Positions 16,612-24,228 of a DNA stretch of 38,915 nucleotides are shown one piece after another. The stretch is from JAJRXG01 sp964640065 (GTDB lineage: Bacteria; Bacteroidota; Bacteroidia; Chitinophagales; Saprospiraceae): positions 1-38,915 of the forward strand of contig CAZXIE010000020.1 in assembly GCA_964640065.1 (NCBI GenBank), given 5' to 3'. Positions within the stretch are counted from its first letter, which is position 1, and every line of letters starts with the position of its first letter. Under the pieces are notes generated by a model. That model was not told where the DNA came from. It saw only the letters and a program-made list of their open reading frames with translations, and did not search any database. A program made the translations under genes and the position numbers.

Positions 16612-17958
16612 ATGAGATTTCGAGAGTTTTTTTCACAGCAAGTATACAGTTGGTCTTCGGCCGCAGGTGATGAGATATTGTCTATTACATGGGGAGGCAT
16701 CTTAGGAGTTTTGTTTTCATTTCTCATCGTAGGTGGTATCACTAGGATAAGTCTTATAGCACTCAACTCTTATCACGAGAGACATAAGATCGAACCTAAG
16801 ACTATCGCATCGATAAGGAAGATGCTCTATGTAGGCATGCTCATATTACTCGTCCTTCTCTGCCTCTTAAGTCTTGGTTTTAATCCTGGGTGGAGATTTA
16901 GTGATGTAGTATCCGTGACTGTAAGAGATGGTTTGATCCTAGGTTTGACATATGTGGTCGCTCGGATAGCTGATAAGATGATCTCCTCCAGGCTCTTGGA
17001 AGAGTTTGATTCGCAGACAGACAGTGATATCTATAAGGCTCAATACGGTAAAAAAAGTCAGTCCAATATAACCAGAGTAGTCAGGGCTGCCATGCTTATC
17101 GTAGTGGGTATAGTACTGACCCGAGTACTTAACCTGCAGCCACTTCAGATCACAGATACGATATCCATCTCGCTTGCCCAAGTTCTTACTGTGATCCTCA
17201 TCATCATGATCATGAGGCTCCTGTTATGGATCGTTATCAATATCATCTTATACGGTTGGTACAAGGCACAGCAGATAGATCTTGGTAAGCAATACGCTTA
17301 TAATCAGCTCCTCTCCTATGTCATCTACTTTATCGCAGTCATCTTTATACTGCAGTATCTACAGATCGATCTTACCTTGCTCTTGGCGGGTGCTGCAGCT
17401 TTATTAGTTGGTATAGGTATAGCTCTTCAGCAAGTCTTCAGTGATTTCTTTGGTGGGCTTGTCATCTTGTTTGAAAGAAGTGTAGAGGTAGGCGACTTCT
17501 TGGATATCGGACCTGAGCGAGGTGTTGTTAAAAAGATCGGCCTGAGGGCTTCAGTCCTAGAAACACCAGATAAGATGGATATCATCGTCCCCAACTCACA
17601 GCTCGTCAATAGTAGAGTCGCTAACTTATCGAGCACAAGGACTATGACCAGATTTGATGTGAATGTGGGTGTCGCCTATGGCTCAAATACTAACCAGGTT
17701 AAGACGCTGCTCATAGAGGCTGCTACAAACAATAAAGACATACTCAACACACCAAAACCATATGTGAGGCTGACAAACTTTGGTGATAACTCCTTGGACT
17801 TTCAGTTGTTATTCTTTTCAGATCGCTTACAGAGGATGGAGGATGTGAAGAGTGATTTGCGATTTGAAATCGATCGATTATTCAACGAACATCAGATAAG
17901 TATCCCATTCCCACAGAGAAGGATTCATATACAAAAGCCTACTGATCTGCCAGAGTAG
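16612..17958 (+). CDS. MscS family mechanosensitive ion channel
   Basis: A 448-residue inner-membrane channel that opens on membrane tension to release solutes during osmotic downshock. The N-terminal half holds about five hydrophobic segments (roughly 28-55, 70-88, 95-120, 160-185 and 190-215). The pore helix is the glycine/alanine-rich segment LLLAGAAALLVGIGIALQQV, followed by FSDFFGGLVILFERSVEVGDFLDIG, the classic MscS linker and beta domain entry. The C-terminal ~120 residues form the cytoplasmic alpha/beta cage and end in a RRIHIQ strand typical of the family. It follows rsmG. It is a different type from the shorter channel at 29916-30746, so the window holds two MscS-fold channels. Confidence 0.93.
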   Translation: MRFREFFSQQVYSWSSAAGDEILSITWGGILGVLFSFLIVGGITRISLIALNSYHERHKIEPKTIASIRKMLYVGMLILLVLLCLLSLGFNPGWRFSDVVSVTVRDGLILGLTYVVARIADKMISSRLLEEFDSQTDSDIYKAQYGKKSQSNITRVVRAAMLIVVGIVLTRVLNLQPLQITDTISISLAQVLTVILIIMIMRLLLWIVINIILYGWYKAQQIDLGKQYAYNQLLSYVIYFIAVIFILQYLQIDLTLLLAGAAALLVGIGIALQQVFSDFFGGLVILFERSVEVGDFLDIGPERGVVKKIGLRASVLETPDKMDIIVPNSQLVNSRVANLSSTRTMTRFDVNVGVAYGSNTNQVKTLLIEAATNNKDILNTPKPYVRLTNFGDNSLDFQLLFFSDRLQRMEDVKSDLRFEIDRLFNEHQISIPFPQRRIHIQKPTDLPE

Positions 17959-18027
17959 TACATTTTTTGATTATTTGATAGATCTTTGTGGTCCCAGCAT
18001 TGTTAATGGGATATAAAAGAATAAGTC

Positions 18028-18639
18028 ATGGAAACGCAAACTCAAAGTCCAGTCATGCTTTACACAGAGCAGACACCGAATCCAGAATCTCTCAAGTTCG
18101 TTACTAACAAGATTCTCTATAGAGGAACAGCAGACTTCAGAGAAGCAGAGCTTGCTGATCAGTGGTCTCCGCTTGGCAAGAGCTTATTTGAGTTTCCTTA
18201 TGTCAAAGGGGTATACATCTGTAACAACTTTGTGACAGTCACTAAAGAGTTCAACTACTCTTGGGAAGACATCATGCTGAAGCTTAAAGAGTTTATCAAG
18301 AACTATGTAACTGAGCAAAAAGAGATCGTCGCCGAAGGATTTGCGCAAGCGATGAAAGATCAAGAAGAACAAGCCGGCGTCGGATACCAATACACAGGTG
18401 AAGAAGCAGAGCTTGTGAAGAAAATAAAAGAACTCATAGATACCTATGTAAAGCCAGCCGTCGAGATGGATGGTGGTAATATAGAATTCAAATCCTTTGA
18501 TCAAGGGATCGTCACAGTGATCTTACAAGGATCATGTAGCGGATGTCCTTCTTCTACTGTAACTCTTAAGTCTGGTATCGAAGGTATGCTTAAGCGTATG
18601 GTGCCTGAAGTAACAGAGGTAGTGTCCGAAATGGGCTAA
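18028..18639 (+). CDS. Nfu-type iron-sulfur cluster carrier (NifU N-terminal-like plus NifU C-terminal domain)
   Basis: A 203-residue Fe-S scaffold or carrier that delivers clusters to apo-proteins. The N-terminal domain (about 9-95) begins with LYTEQTPNPESLKF, the signature of the Nfu N-terminal domain. The C-terminal NifU domain (about 125-200) has VEMDGGNIEF followed by GSCSGCPSS, where C170 and C173 are the cluster ligands. The two domains are joined by an acidic linker. It is cytoplasmic and very typical of Bacteroidota. It sits 69 bases downstream of the MscS gene and upstream of an outer-membrane barrel gene; no suf operon is adjacent. Confidence 0.95.
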   Translation: METQTQSPVMLYTEQTPNPESLKFVTNKILYRGTADFREAELADQWSPLGKSLFEFPYVKGVYICNNFVTVTKEFNYSWEDIMLKLKEFIKNYVTEQKEIVAEGFAQAMKDQEEQAGVGYQYTGEEAELVKKIKELIDTYVKPAVEMDGGNIEFKSFDQGIVTVILQGSCSGCPSSTVTLKSGIEGMLKRMVPEVTEVVSEMG

Positions 18640-18690
18640 TCTTAAGAATCCCATAACAGCGAGTCATCCCGACAAGGCGTTCTGATATAG

Positions 18691-18721
18691 TTCTACAGAA
18701 AAAACTATTGATCTATATTTG
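18691..18721 (+). promoter_or_regulatory. Candidate promoter of the outer-membrane barrel gene
   Basis: TATATTTG at 18714-18721 matches the Bacteroidota -7 element TAnnTTTG exactly, and TTCT at 18691-18694 lies 19 bases upstream in the position of the -33 TTTG. Transcription from it would begin near 18727, almost on the ATG at 18731, so the message would be nearly leaderless. Confidence 0.5.
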
Positions 18722-18730
18722 CCGCTCATT

Positions 18731-19624
18731 ATGAAATCTCTCCACAGGTACATGAGATACAACCTAATTGCTGTATTCGTCCTCTTAAGTCTAGGTATCC
18801 AAGCACAAGGATACAATGTTGGTATCCGAGCTGGCCTTGGTCAAAATAGGTTTACAGGGCCTACAGAACCTGGCGAAAGCTTCGGACTTACTGGTGGTTT
18901 TCACTTCGGTGTCTCCTTTCAGTGGAACTTTAATGATCTGATAGGAGTCAGATCAGAATTGATATACAACCAGATGGGCTCAGCTTATGATCTCAATACG
19001 AATAATGGTTTCTATGTCTTTGAACCTGAAGATGGCATAGGCACCATCCTTATCAGAGATCAATCCAGAGTCACTCTGGATCACTCAAATGCATACATCC
19101 AGTTTCCTCAAACGGTAAATGTCAGACTTGGAGAAAAGTTTGAGTTTTTCGGTGGTGGATACATCAGTTTTTTGATCAGCCCGATTGCTACAGGAAACAT
19201 CCTCTTCGGTGGCGAAACAGCAGAACAAGAGCATAGCTTTAGACAAGGTCTCAACTTCGAGTATTTTAATGACGATGCGGACGCACAGTTTGACTTTTTC
19301 ACAACTACTGGAACTCCCATCCTAATAAGAGCTGATGGTCGAAATGTGACATTGAGAGGGATAGAAAACTCTTTTGATTTTAACGGCTTCGACATAGACG
19401 ATAGTCGGTTTCTCAGTGTAGACTATGGTCTCATCGTAGGAGGATCCTACTTTCTTAATCGTGGATTGTTCTTGATGGCAAGAGCAGAATGGGGTGTAAG
19501 AGATATCACACGAAATATAGCAGACTACTCTTTCTCTCAAGTAAATGACAATGGCCTACCTGTCTTTACTAATGATGTAGACAAAAACTTTGGCGTCTAT
19601 CTTTCGATAGGCTTCATGTTCTAG
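18731..19624 (+). CDS. Outer-membrane beta-barrel protein (PorT-like barrel fold)
   Basis: A 297-residue exported protein. I chose ATG at 18731 over the in-frame TTG at 18719, because the TTG overlaps a good -7 element. A signal peptide covers about residues 1-25, ending LGIQAQG. Amphipathic strands follow: YNVGIRAGLGQNRF, GFHFGVSFQWNF, GVRSELIYNQMG, then later VDYGLIVGGSYFL and LFLMARAEWGVRDI. The last strand ends YLSIGFMF with a terminal Phe, as expected for barrel insertion by BAM. This matches the small 8-stranded barrel family that includes PorT, but no residue proves a secretion role. It ends 2 bases from the recO stop codon, in convergent orientation. Confidence 0.8.
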   Translation: MKSLHRYMRYNLIAVFVLLSLGIQAQGYNVGIRAGLGQNRFTGPTEPGESFGLTGGFHFGVSFQWNFNDLIGVRSELIYNQMGSAYDLNTNNGFYVFEPEDGIGTILIRDQSRVTLDHSNAYIQFPQTVNVRLGEKFEFFGGGYISFLISPIATGNILFGGETAEQEHSFRQGLNFEYFNDDADAQFDFFTTTGTPILIRADGRNVTLRGIENSFDFNGFDIDDSRFLSVDYGLIVGGSYFLNRGLFLMARAEWGVRDITRNIADYSFSQVNDNGLPVFTNDVDKNFGVYLSIGFMF

Positions 19625-19626
19625 AA

Positions 19627-20340
19627 CTATCTATACAAACTCATCAGCACATCCAGAGACTTTAGTTCTCCAAATCCATCTATGTGATAACTGTAGTAAT
19701 CCACTAGACTTTGGATCACTCTCTTCCTGCCTTTTCTATCGACAGCAGGTTGCTCACCACCAGATAAGTACAAGTGTAGATGATCGCTAAGTTCCTCATC
19801 ACATACTAATCTGTGGTCTGTTCTCTCTTCAACAAATGATCCCACTCTTAAGTCAAAATATGGCGCTTCCGAAGATGACCTAGACTGCATCTCAAAGCCA
19901 AGGTGCTTCGCTAGACCTATCAAAAAAGTGATATGAAAGTGTACAAGACCTACAGATAAGTTATCCAGATGTATGAGTCCTTTAACGATATAGTTATATA
20001 TACCTTTTGCATCATCACTCGCCTTAACGGCCTTACGACAGACCTCTACTAAAAACAGAGCAATGGTCGACTTGGCTACATCAAAAGGTATGTCCTTATA
20101 GATATAATTGTAGCTTATTTCTTTGACACGCGATAGCTTCCCCCCATCCTTGCTATAGACTTCTGCTTTGACAAGATTAACAGGTCTAACCAGTGCTGAT
20201 TTATCTCTCTTGCCTTTCTTTCTGATGCCTCCGACTATATAAGATCTGATGCCATCATCTGGGCACAGGAGGTCCAAGATCAAGCTTGACTCGCCATACT
20301 TTACGATCCGTGTGATGACACCTTCTACTGTCTCTAGCAT
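19627..20340 (-). CDS. recO: DNA repair protein RecO
   Basis: RecO works with RecR (and RecF) to load RecA on SSB-coated DNA and to anneal single strands. The 237-residue length is normal. The N-terminal OB-fold begins ETVEGVITRIVKYGESSLILDLL, a clear family signature; a helical C-terminal domain follows. The zinc-binding Cys set seen in some RecO proteins is absent, as is common in Bacteroidota. It is the last gene of the seven-gene minus-strand run and lies 10 bases after the preceding 106-residue protein. It converges with the barrel gene across a gap of only 2 bases, with no visible terminator between them. Confidence 0.93.
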   Translation of the reverse strand: MLETVEGVITRIVKYGESSLILDLLCPDDGIRSYIVGGIRKKGKRDKSALVRPVNLVKAEVYSKDGGKLSRVKEISYNYIYKDIPFDVAKSTIALFLVEVCRKAVKASDDAKGIYNYIVKGLIHLDNLSVGLVHFHITFLIGLAKHLGFEMQSRSSSEAPYFDLRVGSFVEERTDHRLVCDEELSDHLHLYLSGGEQPAVDRKGRKRVIQSLVDYYSYHIDGFGELKSLDVLMSLYR

Positions 20341-20350
20341 GATTAGTAGG

Positions 20351-20671
20351 TTACCACTCCCACCCTTCGATCGGGCCCTGTGGATATTTCTTTTTGGTTT
20401 TTAGTCGATGTATCTGTCTTGTTAAGATAAGCTCGGAGATAGCTTTGATCTTATCGACCTTATTATCTCTCATCACTTGACGTAAATGTACCTCTGATAT
20501 ATCAAGACGATATAGATAACTGAACAAAAGTCTGTCATCAGTTTCTATTAACTCCGTTACCCTTCGCTCTATCATATCTAAGAGCGATGCATAGTCATCT
20601 GTCGCTTGAGTTGACTCAAGATGTATGTCTTGATGAATCAACTCTTGAGCCTCTGATAAGAATCCAAGCAT
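20351..20671 (-). CDS. Small conserved protein of unknown function (106 aa)
   Basis: A soluble, mainly helical protein. The central part reads LLFSYLYRLDISEVHLRQVM, followed by ELILTRQIHRLKTKKKY. I recall similar short proteins with the pattern 'LLSYLYRIDV...LAELIMERQIQK' as frequent hypotheticals in Bacteroidota, but I cannot attach a function. The position between the GH3 gene (42 bases away) and recO (10 bases away) makes an expressed gene likely. It has no signal peptide or membrane segment. Confidence 0.75.
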   Translation of the reverse strand: MLGFLSEAQELIHQDIHLESTQATDDYASLLDMIERRVTELIETDDRLLFSYLYRLDISEVHLRQVMRDNKVDKIKAISELILTRQIHRLKTKKKYPQGPIEGWEW

Positions 20672-20713
20672 GCGACCTAAGATAGGTCATCTGAAGATGT
20701 CATGATTTGGCAC

Positions 20714-22213
20714 CTAAGCTTCTTGAGCAAGTAATTGCATAAGGCGATCTGCTATGAGTCGGTCATTACGCATACGTTGTATTTTGCTCTGAGCGCTTAA
20801 GCTCCCGTACTTCAAAAAATATCGTGTGGACAACCCTTTCGGTAGGTGGTGTATCCTTAGGCTATCTAGTGCTATATCTCCTGCGCGCTTTTGGGCATAG
20901 TTGGGGTTAGCTGCCTTGACCGCTCTATCTAGGTCTTCTGTATATCTCTGCATATCAAATGGTGGCCTTTGCCATTCGATAAACCAGTCGTGTCTACCCT
21001 TTACATCTAGAGATAGATAATAAGGTGCTACATGAAACTGAGATATGGAAGCTTCATGCATGATATTAGTTGTAGATAGTGCTTCCTGTACTTGTGAGAG
21101 TAGTAAGTCCTCACCAAATGCATTGATATACGTCTCGATCCTTCTGACGACTTTGAGTCTGAAGGGCTTGTCAGTAACAAAGGTCACGACATCTCCTTGG
21201 ACATACCTTATCAATCCTGATAAGGTAGTGATGACCATGATATAATTCACTCCCAGTTCGACTTTATCGATCGTTATGAAGTTATGCTCACCTAGTCTAT
21301 AGGAAGACTCTTCTATAAACTCATAGAAGATGCCCGATGCCAACATCAAGAGCATGCCTTCTTCGTCAGGGCGATCCTGATAGGCAAAAAACCCTTCGGA
21401 AGCGTTGTAGACTTCTATATACCTAATTGGTGTGCCTTGAGTGATCTCATCCATCTGTGATCGATAAGGACTAAAGTCAACGCCCCCGTGTATATATGCT
21501 TTGAGATTCGGCCAAAGCTCACTGAGGTGACTCTTCTGGGATAGCGCTAACACTTCACGAAGTGTGCTGAGGACCCAAGTAGGTGATCCAGCAAGTAAGG
21601 CTATCTTCTTTTCGGTAGCAGCCTTTGCAGCTGTTATCTCCAACTTAGTATGCCAGTCAGGATGGATCGCTTCGGATATGCTTGGCACATACCATGGTCT
21701 GAAAAAAGGAGGTATTCGAGAGATCATGATTCCAGACACATCTCCGATCGTATACCTTGGGTGGTGTTCATAGAGCGAACCTCCTATGAGCAAATTTTTC
21801 TGCTTAAAGATCGACATCTCATCATCATGTCGATATAAGGTGTGTATCTGATACCAAGAGCCCCTGAGGTGATTGCACTTGACAAATTCCTCAGGTGTGG
21901 GTATCAACTTCTTGGTTCCTGAAGTAGTCCCTGACGACTGAGCATAGTATCGACACTTTACACTTTCGTCTGACATCAGTTTCTCTATACCTTGTGTATA
22001 GTCATCATATCTACTCAGGTCACTTGCTTGGAGATAAGACTGTATCGATTGCTTCTTGAGTTGAGGGTGAAGCTTTCGAACGAGCGATGAAGATGATATC
22101 AGATCGAGCTGACGTTGTTGTACTTTCTTAGGGTGAAGAGTTATATCTGATAACTCTTTGTCCCACTTGTTGATGTATCTACGCACCAAGGCATTCATCA
22201 ATGACATAGACAA
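20714..22213 (-). CDS. GH3 family protein (acyl-adenylate/acid-amido synthetase fold)
   Basis: The 499 residues cover a full GH3 domain, the family first known from plant auxin-amino acid synthetases and common in Bacteroidota. The ATP/AMP-binding segment SSGTTSGTKKLIP is at residues 93-105, a strong family signature. Further family blocks are YIHGGVDFSPYR, YNASEGFFAYQD (around the second nucleotide-binding motif) and YVQGDVV near the hinge. Plant enzymes adenylate a carboxylic acid and couple it to an amino acid; the bacterial substrate is unknown. It is cytoplasmic. The gene lies 9 bases downstream of the RsmI-like methyltransferase, so the two are very likely translated from one message. 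Confidence 0.93.
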   Translation of the reverse strand: MSMSLMNALVRRYINKWDKELSDITLHPKKVQQRQLDLISSSSLVRKLHPQLKKQSIQSYLQASDLSRYDDYTQGIEKLMSDESVKCRYYAQSSGTTSGTKKLIPTPEEFVKCNHLRGSWYQIHTLYRHDDEMSIFKQKNLLIGGSLYEHHPRYTIGDVSGIMISRIPPFFRPWYVPSISEAIHPDWHTKLEITAAKAATEKKIALLAGSPTWVLSTLREVLALSQKSHLSELWPNLKAYIHGGVDFSPYRSQMDEITQGTPIRYIEVYNASEGFFAYQDRPDEEGMLLMLASGIFYEFIEESSYRLGEHNFITIDKVELGVNYIMVITTLSGLIRYVQGDVVTFVTDKPFRLKVVRRIETYINAFGEDLLLSQVQEALSTTNIMHEASISQFHVAPYYLSLDVKGRHDWFIEWQRPPFDMQRYTEDLDRAVKAANPNYAQKRAGDIALDSLRIHHLPKGLSTRYFLKYGSLSAQSKIQRMRNDRLIADRLMQLLAQEA

Positions 22214-22222
22214 ATTTTCTAA

Positions 22223-22918
22223 CTACTGTGGCTTACCTATACAATAAATAGCAGGACGCTTGCCGATGGATATCTGATGAGCTTTTTGCGGCTTGGAGAT
22301 GATGTGTTCTTCATTTACGGAAGTGAGATCTATGCTTATGGAAAGAGTCAGGTTAGGATCTATCGTCTTACTGATCTGCTGTAACAACTTGTCATTGCGA
22401 TAAGGTGTCTCGATGAAGATCTGAGTAGAGCCAGTTAGAGCAAGCGTAGATATCTGAGCAAGCTTATGACCTAATGCCGGCTCCTTTATCGGTAAGTAAC
22501 CATGAAAAGAAAACTCTTGTCCATTCATGCCAGATGCCATCAAGGCAAGGATGATAGATGACGGACCCGTAAGTGGCTTGATTCTATAGCCTGCCCTCTG
22601 TGCCATATGGACGATCATGGCTCCTGGATCTGCGATGCACGGAGTGCCTGCTTCACTTATCAATCCGATGTCTTTGTTCTCTTCGAGGATGCTATGGATC
22701 ATAGCCTGGGTGGAAAGCATGTCGTGCTTATCCAACTCATAAAAAGCTGCATCATCGATCGGATACTCGGGCAGGACGGCCCTGATAAACCGTCTTGCCG
22801 TTCGTGTTCTTTCTACGATAAATATGCGGAGTTCACTGATGCGCGCTCTTACTGTCTCCGGTATGTGATCTATACCTTCTGGTGAAAGAAGAGACGGTAA
22901 TATATATAGTGCGGGCAC
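22223..22918 (-). CDS. RsmI-like SAM-dependent methyltransferase (tetrapyrrole methylase fold)
   Basis: A 231-residue protein of the TP-methylase superfamily, related to RsmI, the 16S rRNA C1402 2'-O-methyltransferase. Motifs seen are IGLISEAGTPCIADPGA (SAM pocket), GPSSIILALMASGMNG and TQIFIETPYRNDKL. The N-terminal strand reads LYILPSLL instead of the usual RsmI GTPIGNL, and the region that follows has the VERTRTARRFIRAV helix. This marks the Bacteroidota-specific paralogue group, not canonical RsmI, so the substrate should not be assumed to be C1402. It lies 8 bases downstream of metY and 9 bases upstream of the GH3 gene, inside one operon. Confidence 0.9.
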   Translation of the reverse strand: MPALYILPSLLSPEGIDHIPETVRARISELRIFIVERTRTARRFIRAVLPEYPIDDAAFYELDKHDMLSTQAMIHSILEENKDIGLISEAGTPCIADPGAMIVHMAQRAGYRIKPLTGPSSIILALMASGMNGQEFSFHGYLPIKEPALGHKLAQISTLALTGSTQIFIETPYRNDKLLQQISKTIDPNLTLSISIDLTSVNEEHIISKPQKAHQISIGKRPAIYCIGKPQ

Positions 22919-22926
22919 CCTAGTAA

Positions 22927-24201
22927 TTATCGCGCTTTCTTAAATGCCTGATCCAGATCTGCAATAAGGTCGTCGATATGCTCGATACCCACGCATAGTC
23001 TAATCATATCATCTTTTACTCCTGCAGCTGCTAGCTCGGACTTGCTTAGCTGTCTATGTGTTGTTGATGCTGGGTGACAAGCCAGAGACTTCGCATCACC
23101 TATGTTGACTAGGCGCTTGAATAAGCCTAAAGCATCGTAAAATTTGACTGCTTTCTTGAAGCCACCTTTGATACCGAAAGTGAGAAGTGAGGCTGGCTTT
23201 CCTTTCGTATACTTTCTTGATAAGCGATAGTATGGGCTGCTCTTTAACCCTCCATAACTGACCCAAGAAACTTTCTTGTGTCCTTCCAGATACTTCGCTA
23301 CTGCAAGTGCATTATCACAGTGACGTTCCATACGAAGCGCTAGTGTCTCTATACCTTGAAGTATCTGCCATGCACTCATAGGTGATATAGCCGACCCAGT
23401 ATTTCTTAGTGGCACTGTGCGTGCTCTTCCGATGTAGGCAGCTGGGCCAAAGGCTTCATTATAAACTACACCATGATAAGATGCTTCTGGCTCGGCGAAC
23501 ATCGGAAACTTGTCTTTGTGTTTCGCCCATGGAAACTTCCCTGAGTCTACTATGATACCTCCAAGAGTTGTACCATGTCCACCCATGTATTTTGTGAGTG
23601 AGTGGACGACTATGTCAGCACCATACTCTATCGGGCAGATTAACATCGGCGTTGCTACTGTATTGTCCACGATAAGTGGTACTCCTTTTTTATGAGCCAC
23701 TTTGGCGATCTTCTCGAGATCTACAATATTACCTGCTGGGTTACCTATACTCTCACAGTAGACAGCCTTTGTATTTTCATCTATTAACTTCTCGATATCT
23801 CTTGGACTATCAGTGTCTGCAAACTTGACATCTACACCTTGGTTAGGAAGCATGTGCTTGAAGAGTGTATATGTACCGCCATATAGAAGAGGTACTGATA
23901 CTATATTATCTCCTTTTCTAGTAAGATTTAGTATGGCATAATTGATAGCTGCACTACCTGCACTTACAGCGAGTCCTGCTACTCCACCTTCTAAAGCAGC
24001 AACACGCTGCTCAAGGACATCAGTGGTAGGATTCATGATCCGAGTATATATATTACCTGCTACTGCTAGGTTAAACAGATCGGCACCATGTTGTGCGTCA
24101 TCAAACTCATAAGCGACTGTTTGATAGATCGGAACGGCCACTGACTTGGTCGTCGGCTCTGTGGTATATCCAGCGTGAATAGATATAGTTTCTTTTTTCA
24201 T
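22927..24201 (-). CDS. metY: O-acetylhomoserine sulfhydrylase (MetY-type, PLP-dependent)
   Basis: A Cys/Met metabolism PLP enzyme of 424 residues. It makes homocysteine from O-acetylhomoserine and sulfide, the direct sulfhydrylation route to Met. The PLP lysine is K204 in VHSLTKYMGGHG; the cofactor phosphate site is in SAGSAAINYAI near residue 80; the Asp that holds the pyridine nitrogen is in LIVDNTVATP. The C-terminal SLACHPASTTHRQLS carries the substrate carboxylate-binding Arg and is typical of the MetY group, not of MetB or MetC. It is cytoplasmic. Its neighbours are ligA (27 bases upstream) and the RsmI-like gene (8 bases downstream). No SAM-II or other riboswitch was recognised upstream, so control is probably at operon level. 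Confidence 0.95.
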   Translation of the reverse strand: MKKETISIHAGYTTEPTTKSVAVPIYQTVAYEFDDAQHGADLFNLAVAGNIYTRIMNPTTDVLEQRVAALEGGVAGLAVSAGSAAINYAILNLTRKGDNIVSVPLLYGGTYTLFKHMLPNQGVDVKFADTDSPRDIEKLIDENTKAVYCESIGNPAGNIVDLEKIAKVAHKKGVPLIVDNTVATPMLICPIEYGADIVVHSLTKYMGGHGTTLGGIIVDSGKFPWAKHKDKFPMFAEPEASYHGVVYNEAFGPAAYIGRARTVPLRNTGSAISPMSAWQILQGIETLALRMERHCDNALAVAKYLEGHKKVSWVSYGGLKSSPYYRLSRKYTKGKPASLLTFGIKGGFKKAVKFYDALGLFKRLVNIGDAKSLACHPASTTHRQLSKSELAAAGVKDDMIRLCVGIEHIDDLIADLDQAFKKAR

Positions 24202-24228
24202 GACTATCGTTTAGATGTGATTCTTTTA

